Of a stretch of 64,000 nt of DNA, positions 57,944 to 64,000 are shown piece after piece. This DNA comes from Histoplasma ohiense (lineage: Eukaryota > Ascomycota > Eurotiomycetes > Onygenales > Ajellomycetaceae): assembly GCA_017607445.1 (NCBI GenBank), contig JAEVHH010000004.1, positions 62,001 through 126,000 on the forward strand. Direction: 5' to 3'. The position numbers were made by a program, and so were the translations under genes. Under the pieces are notes generated by a model. That model searched no databases. It worked only from the letters and a program-made list of their open reading frames with translations, and had not been told where the DNA came from. How positions within the stretch are numbered: the first letter of the stretch is position 1; each line of letters begins with the position of its first letter.

Positions 57944-60900
57944 ATGATAGACAGTGGTTTTCTTCATTATACTCTTATAGATACTCAGCTGGTTGAGAAG
58001 CATAAACTTCAGTATATCTTCTTTTTCAAACTGTGTAAGCTCAGTGAATTTAATGGCTTCAGAGAATCCACCTTCTACAACATGGTAAGATTTAATGTTG
58101 ATGTAGAAGGATATGAGAAAAAGAATATATATATATATAAAATACAAGACCTTGAGTATAATCTAATGCTCAGTCTATCATGACTTACAGAATTTGAAAT
58201 CTTATTGAACACACACAACTGCTGTCTTATTTTCTCAGAAGATGACTGTGTTTATAAGAAAGATGTCAATAGAACCACTGATCTCACTCAGATATCAGTG
58301 AAAGTGTACAAACTACTAATCTGTCAAGTATATGAGAAGAAGAACATCCAAGTGTTTGCTGCTAGTATGATAGATATCAAAAAAACATTAGAGAAACTAG
58401 AATTCAAGAATCTCAAGAAATCACACAAAGAACTATCTGAATTGTATGAAGATTTTGCAGATGTGTTCAATGAAAAAGAAGCTGAAAAGCTTCCCCCTCA
58501 CTGAAAATATGATATAGATTATACAATTGAATTCATTAAGAAAGATGATAAGAATCCACAATCACTCTGAGATTCTCTCTACAGCATATCACATAACAAG
58601 CTTCTCATTCTATGAAAAATATTCAATGAATTACTAGACAAAGACTTCATTTGTGTTAGCAACTCATCTGCTGCAGCATCTGTACTGTTTGCAAAGAAAT
58701 CAGAAAAAGACTTACAATTCTATGTTGACTATCAAGAACTCAATAAGATTATGTGGAAGAACTGATATCTTCTTTCACTCATCAATAAAATGTTTGAATG
58801 AATAGAAAAAGTGAAATGATTTACAAAACTTGACATCTCTGTGACCTTCTATAAGATAAGAATTAATGAAGGTGATGAATGACTAACTGTCTTTTGTACA
58901 CATTATGAATTATACAAATGAACAGTAATCTTCTTTGGATTAGTGAATGCTCTGAGCATGTTTCAGAAATACATTAACTGAGCTCTATAAGATCTGCTCA
59001 ACAAGATTGTCTTAGTGTACATGAATGATATTCTGATCTTCATCAATGAATCACTCACTGAACATTGCAAGTATGTATAACAAGTGCTTGACTGTCTATA
59101 AAAAGCTGAACTGCAAGTGGACATTGACAAATGTGACTTTGAGACTAAGTCTACAATCTATCTAGAATTCATCATTGAAGCTGAAAAAGACATACACATG
59201 GATTCTAAGAAGATGGAAGCAATCCTCAACTAAGAGACATCAGTCTTAATAAAAGAGACTAGAAACTTTCTAGAATTCATCAACTTCTACTGAAGATTCA
59301 TCAAAAACTTCTTCAATATTGTACAATCACTGACAGATCTGATCTGAAAAGACACTGTATTTCAATGAACTGATGAAGCAGACACAGTATTCAAAAAGCT
59401 GAAGTGTATATTCACAAACACTCTGATGCTGCAATCATTTGATCTGGATAAGCATATGATTCTTGAAACAGACACCTCAGATTATGTAGTAGATGAGACA
59501 CTGATACAATATGATAACAAAGATGTTCTATAATCTTGTGTCTTTATCTTGAAAAAGATATTGTCTGCTGAATGCAACTACAAGATCTATGACAAAGAGC
59601 TTCTAATAATTATATAATATCTCAAAGAATGAAAGTCTGAACTTATGAATGTTGAGAAGTTTGAGATTGTTACTGATCATAAGAATTTAGAGTACTTCAC
59701 AATCACTTATAAGCTCACTGAAAGATATATGCATTGATCATTGTTTCTTAGCTGTTTTTCATTCACAATTCATTATCAATCTGAAGTAGAGAACACTCTT
59801 GCAGATGCTCTGTCTCACTGAGAATAAAATATATCATTTAATGACTTGAATGACAGATGAAAACATCAAGAGTATCAGTTAATTGACTCTGCAATTATAG
59901 AAAGTTCTACACAATCAGATGAACCCCACATATATATCAATCAGTTTCAAGCTCAAGAACTCTCACTCAAAGAATAATGAAGACTAGCAGCAGAAGCAGA
60001 TGAATTCTGACAACAAGTCATTGAAACTGTATAAAGCAAAGCATCTCAATTCCCCATAGATGTATACTCAAGAATGAATATCTCAGCATATTCAATTGAC
60101 AATGACAACTGCTTATACTTTCAAGATAGATGATGAATCTCTGATTCAGAATCTCTATGAATATAGATCATGTAAGAAATTCATAACTTACTGATAATTG
60201 AGCACTCAGAATGTGAAATTATGTACAACATTATTGTTCAAGAATTCTACTGATCAGATATATTGAAAGATATACACTGATTTGTACACAACTGTGATCA
60301 CTGTGGCTCAGTGATGATATGATATGAATGCTGAAAAGAGATACTGAAGCTTCTATCTGTCTCTGACTGAACTTGATATGATATAGCTATTGATTTTGCA
60401 GTTTTCTTGTCTGAGAGTGGAGATTCTACAAATATTCTAGTCATTGTTGACTGACTCAGCAAGAGTGTAATACTACAGTTCTATAACAAGATGAATACTG
60501 AAGTAGTTGCAGATGTCTTTGTCAGAAGTCTGTTCTATTGTATACACAGTCTATCTTCATTCATTGTGTCAGATAGAGACAGTCAATTCATCAGCACACT
60601 TTGAGTCTGTGTATGTCAATTGCTAAGAATTGAATGAAAGTTATCAACAGTGTATCATTCAGAGACTGATGAAGCTATTGAGAGAATGATATAAACAGTA
60701 AAAAACATTCTTCACAAGTTCTGCAATTATATACAAGACAACTGAAGCAATCTGCTGCTGCATACTGAGATTGTGATTAATGATTGAGATTCTGCTACAA
60801 CAAATGTAAGCTCATTTTTTCTTCTATATGAATACAACTTAGAGATTCTGAACTTCTCTGAGACTCTCTGAGAAACTGTGTATGCTCACAGTCTTATACA

Positions 60901-61449
60901 GACAGTAGAGAATATTGTGAGCAAACTGAAGAAAGCTCATGAATAAGCAGAAGCTTCAATGATCAGTATTTAGTAAAATTATAAGAATTAAATAAATATC
61001 AGAAGAAGTTCTGCAATCTAATATTATATAAAAAACAAAGTCTGACTGAATCTCAAGAATATAAGAATGAACCATCTCTTGTGTATGCTAGATTACTGTC
61101 ACATCAAGTATATGATGAAGAAAGTGTTAGATATACACAATTATCAACTCAACATCTTATCTAATATTCACAATATCTTTCATATAAATCTGCTTCAATC
61201 TGCAGCTGAGAATTCATTCCTCTCACAGAGAATCTTCAATTAACAGTCATCTGTCATTATAGAAGAAAATAATGAACTCAAGTGAGAAATTGAAGCAATT
61301 CTTGATGATAGAATCAATCATCATCATTGTGAATACCTTGTCAAATGAGTAGAATACAATTGTTCAATCTGAGAATTCATGTCTGTTTTGAAGAACACTG
61401 TCACTCTTGACATCTACAAGTTCTCACTCATCTCAGTAGAGGGGGATAA
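57944..61449 (+). pseudogene. pol of A5
   Basis: Protease from 57944 with DSG (MIDSGFLHYTLIDTQ), -1 relative to gag. RT keeps DYQELNKI but the catalytic site at 59018-59029 reads YMND. RNase H is about 59,400-59,750, integrase about 60,050-60,950 (IVSDRDSQFIST), chromodomain about 61,270-61,430. Very many TGA and some TAA codons. The purine-rich stretch GTAGAGGGGGATAA before the 3' LTR is the polypurine tract. Confidence 0.85.
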
Positions 61450-61983
61450 TGTGACAGATTAGTATCTGTTAATAATTAACTTATACAATCAACTCTTTTT
61501 CTGTATCTATTTGTTTCTGACTATTGTGATTTTGTGTAATTCTTGATGTTCTTTCACTCTGTGCTCTGTGTTTATGTAGTTTCTAATGATTCTTTCATGT
61601 AGCTCTTAATATTCTTTCACTCTGTGTTTCATATTTATATAGTCTCTAATGATTTTTCTGTGTAGCTTCTAACATTCTTTCATTCTGTGTTCTGCATTTA
61701 TATAGTCTCTAACAATTCTTCTGTGTAGTTTTCAATGATTTCTTCATTTCATGCTCTGCATTTGTGTAGTTTCTAATGATTCTTATGCATATCTTTTAAT
61801 GTTCTTCTGCTTCATACTTCACTGTGGAGCAGCTTCTGATATTCTTCTGTCTTGAACTTTCCTCTATAAGAACCTCTCTTGTATGATCTTTTCTTCTGAT
61901 TTCTTTTCTCTTTCCTTTCTTAATCAATTTGTAATCTGTAATTAGAATAGTATCAAATCGTTAATCGAAGTACGCCTGTTACA
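61450..61983 (+). repeat. 3' LTR of A5, long form (534 bp)
   Basis: TGTGACAGATTAG to CGCCTGTTACA, with one ~63-bp subrepeat more than the 5' LTR. Its last 40 bases retain CpG (ATCGTTAATCGAAGTACGCC), unlike the 5' LTR, another sign that the two ends have different histories. Confidence 0.9.
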
Positions 61984-62240
61984 ATATGAAAGAATTGTTA
62001 GAAACTATACAAGTGCAAAGTGTGGGGTGGAAGAATCATTGAGAGCTATGCAGAAGAATTGTTAGAAACTACATGAGTGCAGAGTGTGGGGTGAGAGAAT
62101 CATAGAGAACTATATGAAAGAATTGTTAGAGACTATATAAGCATGGAGCACAGAGCAGAAGAACATTGAGAGTTATATGAGATTACAATGACTAAAGTTG
62201 ATTGCGTAAGTTAATTGCTAATGAATGCTAACCCGTCACA
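61984..62240 (-). repeat. A-family LTR fragment, opposite orientation to A5
   Basis: The last ~257 bp of an A LTR as seen in A1 (subrepeats with AGAATTGTTAGAAACTA, ending GCTAACCCGTCACA). Its left part is missing. Orientation and position fit the right end of A4, whose 5' LTR is otherwise absent, but a separate solo LTR cannot be excluded. Confidence 0.8.
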
Positions 62241-63010
62241 GATGCAGATCTTGAAGACATGAATAGCAGTATGAAACAGATGAGACAGACAGTCTTCACA
62301 GCATATATTACAGTATGACAGCTCAATTCACTGTGAGTTGAGCACAGAAGCAGCTACATTTCTCAATGACAGATGAGAGATTTGAACTGAATATGTCTCA
62401 CATATGTGATACTGAGCTTGACAGCATATAGAGCATGTACAGAATAATGCATTGAATTGAAACCATTCAAACACACTGAGAGGATGAGAATCCCCACACA
62501 CTGAGCAGAGACACATTAAGTATATTAATGAACATATATAGATTGTAATAAACATAGAGAAGAGTATAAAGAATGTAAATACAGTAGAGAATATCTGTAA
62601 AGAAAAGAATGAAGATTAATATCAGAACTGTACAGACCACAGAGAGCTATTCATGAATTTGATGAGATTCATGTGATATCACATGAGGTCATGTTACAGT
62701 ATTTTTTTCAGGGAAAAAGTTGGTTTTTCTATAATATAAAGAGAGAAGTCTCTATTATAAGAATGACAGATGTATAAAATGTTTTTTCAAAGCTTTTCAG
62801 AGTGCTATAGTTATTGAAGAGAATGATTATTCTTTGTACAGACAGCAGTATAATTCATCTATCTTCTTCAAATATACTATCAACAACAGTGAGATTATAA
62901 TTGACAACTGATGAATTGTTTCATACAATCTCTATTTTATTCATATATATAAAGTTTATATAAACATTGAGATCTGCATCTCTGTTGAAGTCATTAAATA
63001 TATCAATAAT
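62241..63010 (+). other. AT-rich spacer with a possible gene relic
   Basis: No recognised element. From 62241 to about 62,510 the plus strand reads coding-like with TGA as Trp (DADLEDMNSSMKQMRQTVF, then SYISQ-QMRDLN), which may be a mutated gene fragment of unknown identity. From 62,510 to 63,010 I see nothing beyond AT-rich sequence. Confidence 0.3.
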
Positions 63011-63467
63011 ATGTCTACAAGGGCCTGGACTGCACTACCCTCTGTATCATTGATCTCATTATGTTCGCCCGAGGGATTAAACGGCGCGTTTTCAAGCTGG
63101 ATAAGCGAGCGCAAGCGAGCGATTGCGGCTTGTATACTAGTAAGGATATTTCAGTGTAAATTCTTAGCGTGGGACAAAACTTTTCGCAGCGGCCTCTGTA
63201 AACTCTCCCCGTATACCCACGCACACTCACCCAGAACCCAACAAATAAGGGAAAAGGAAAGAAAGGGAACAAAATGAAAAGTACTGCTGTTATGCTCCTT
63301 TAACTGTGATTCCACCATCCATCATTTGAAGTTGCGGAATCAAGCCGTTACAAGCCGCTTGATACAGCATGTTAAAGCCGCAATCACACGAGGCCGGCCG
63401 ACCTTGAGCCGGAGCTCAATTACAATAATTCAGACCAGGGCACAAACCATCTCCATTTATACACTAT
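63011..63467. other. Start of base-balanced host DNA; no gene seen
   Basis: Composition changes sharply here: CpG appears from 63,064 (TTCGCCCGAGG, ACGGCGCG, GCGAGCGCAAGCGAGCG) after kilobases with almost none. No convincing reading frame on either strand. The stretch next to 63467 is probably the 3' UTR and terminator of the glycosyltransferase gene, which is transcribed toward it. Confidence 0.6.
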
Positions 63468-63898
63468 CTATATCGGATGCGAAAGATCCATCATCTCTTT
63501 ACTTGGTAATAATAGAAAAGATTCGTACCGATATCCCCTTGCCGCTCTCAGCCCTCCTTGAACCTCTGGTTGGCTGTAATTACTGCTATGTGAGAACACC
63601 GTACCCCACCCGTTTATCAATTCTCTCCAATAACATGCATCCGCAGCCCTGGTTAGATATCGTTTGCGGAATACCTTGACACTGTTGTCTGCTATTCGCT
63701 TTGTTTGCTCCCTGTCCTGCAACAAGGCCTCCATCTTCTGCTCCAAGTCTGAAAAGTCTCGCTCTACCTCGACATAATTTTGATGCGGACCCTCCGCTTG
63801 GAGAAGGTAGTGGTGGTGCTGGATAAACTGCAATTTGTGGCTGACAACTACAGAGCGGCAGGCTTGTCGATATTTGAGGGATGAGGAAAAGGATCGGC
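63468..63898 (-). CDS. GT90/CAP10-like glycosyltransferase, C-terminal exon
   Basis: The last exon of a gene running in from the right. From GRSFSSSLKYRQACRSVVV through HKLQFIQHHHYLL, NYVEVERDFSDLEQKMEALL and IADNSVKVFRKRYL to DACYWRELINGWGTVF it matches the conserved C-terminal block of fungal CAP10/GT90 proteins (putative glycosyl-, often xylosyl-, transferases of the secretory pathway). It ends with RGYRYESFLLLPSK and stops TAG at 63468. The frame closes upstream with TAA at 63906-63908; the acceptor CCTAG before 63898 is a plausible intron end, yet no fitting donor is certain before the window ends. The N-terminal catalytic part is off-window. Family by remembered pattern, fairly sure; substrate not inferable. 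Confidence 0.8.
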
Positions 63899-64000
63899 CT
63901 AGGAATTACCGTCATTCAGCTTCTTCGCCTTGCCATTCCTTGCTGTGGGAACAAGTTGGGAACCCATAGAAATGAGAGCTAATTGCGCAACTAACCTTCG

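Larger units (their letters stand above)
55966..61983 (+). mobile_element. Chromovirus A, copy A5
   Basis: Plus-strand, both LTRs present, strongly decayed. The LTRs differ in length (471 and 534 bp), and flanking pentamers differ (GATGT on the left, ATATG on the right), so the ends may derive from recombination between copies. The relic 53830-55965 adjoins on the left and an inverted A LTR fragment on the right. Confidence 0.9.

Noticed and set aside
1..62240. Reassigned genetic code (TGA read as Trp)
   Set aside because: TGA replaces both Trp and Arg positions, coexists with TGG, and is absent from the intact LINE ORFs; mutation explains it.
6778..62240. Centromere
   Set aside because: Nested AT-rich chromoviruses fit a centromere but equally an ordinary AT isochore or subtelomere; nothing in the sequence separates these.
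63011..63277. Plus- and minus-strand frames of 85-88 codons in the host DNA
   Set aside because: No recognisable motif, and overlapping frames on both strands; most likely 3' flank of the glycosyltransferase gene.
1..64000. tRNA or rRNA genes, CRISPR arrays, DNA transposon terminal repeats
   Set aside because: None seen on reading either strand; the spaced leader motifs of family A are too degenerate and short to be a CRISPR array.

Overview
This window is a transposon graveyard from a filamentous fungus, most likely an ascomycete of the Pezizomycotina. Three things point there: LTR retrotransposons of the chromovirus type (Ty3/Gypsy with a C-terminal chromodomain), a Tad1-like LINE carrying its own RNase H, and heavy C-to-T / G-to-A decay that turns tryptophan and arginine codons into TGA, as repeat-induced mutation does. 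The species cannot be named from the sequence. About 63 kb is AT-rich, repeat-derived DNA. Only the last ~1 kb (from about 63,010) is CpG-containing, base-balanced host DNA, and it holds the 3' end of one real gene, a GT90/CAP10-like glycosyltransferase.

The window reads as nested insertions whose borders can be placed to the base. I call the families A (471-534 bp LTR), B (270 bp LTR), C (382 bp LTR) and LINE D. The backbone is an old minus-strand copy of A (A4: 6778-8723, resuming at 53404-53829). Element C (8724-53403) sits in A4 with duplicated TCTAC. LINE D (17375-53343) sits in the 3' LTR of C with a 15-bp duplication. A head-to-tail array of three B units sharing four LTRs (19283-48023) sits inside the ORF2 of LINE D. 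A complete A copy (A2, 24370-30319) sits in the pol of the first B unit with duplicated GAGAT. That is five levels. To the left, A1 lies inside A3, which lies inside A4. To the right come an unrecognised relic (53830-55965), another A copy (A5, 55966-61983), an A LTR fragment, and the host boundary. Smaller guests in C are two 3' LINE fragments, one with an inverted 5' end, and a solo B LTR.

All three LTR families encode gag, protease, reverse transcriptase, RNase H, integrase and chromodomain. Gag and pol form one frame in C, whereas pol is in the -1 frame relative to gag in A and B. Nearly every LTR-element gene is broken by nonsense codons. LINE D is older than the B array and yet almost intact: ORF1 is open for 504 codons, and ORF2 has one homopolymer frameshift and one TGA.

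The best candidate for something undescribed is an antisense accessory gene lying between pol and the 3' LTR in both B and C. It is transcribed opposite to gag-pol, shows intron-like signals, and encodes a Zn2Cys6-like cysteine cluster (C-x2-C-x9/10-C-x8/9-C-x2-C-x6-C). The cysteines are kept in all three B units and in C although the surrounding frame is littered with TGA codons. A second general oddity is the mutation context: changes fall at CpG and at GG/CC, while CpA is largely spared, unlike the Neurospora rule.
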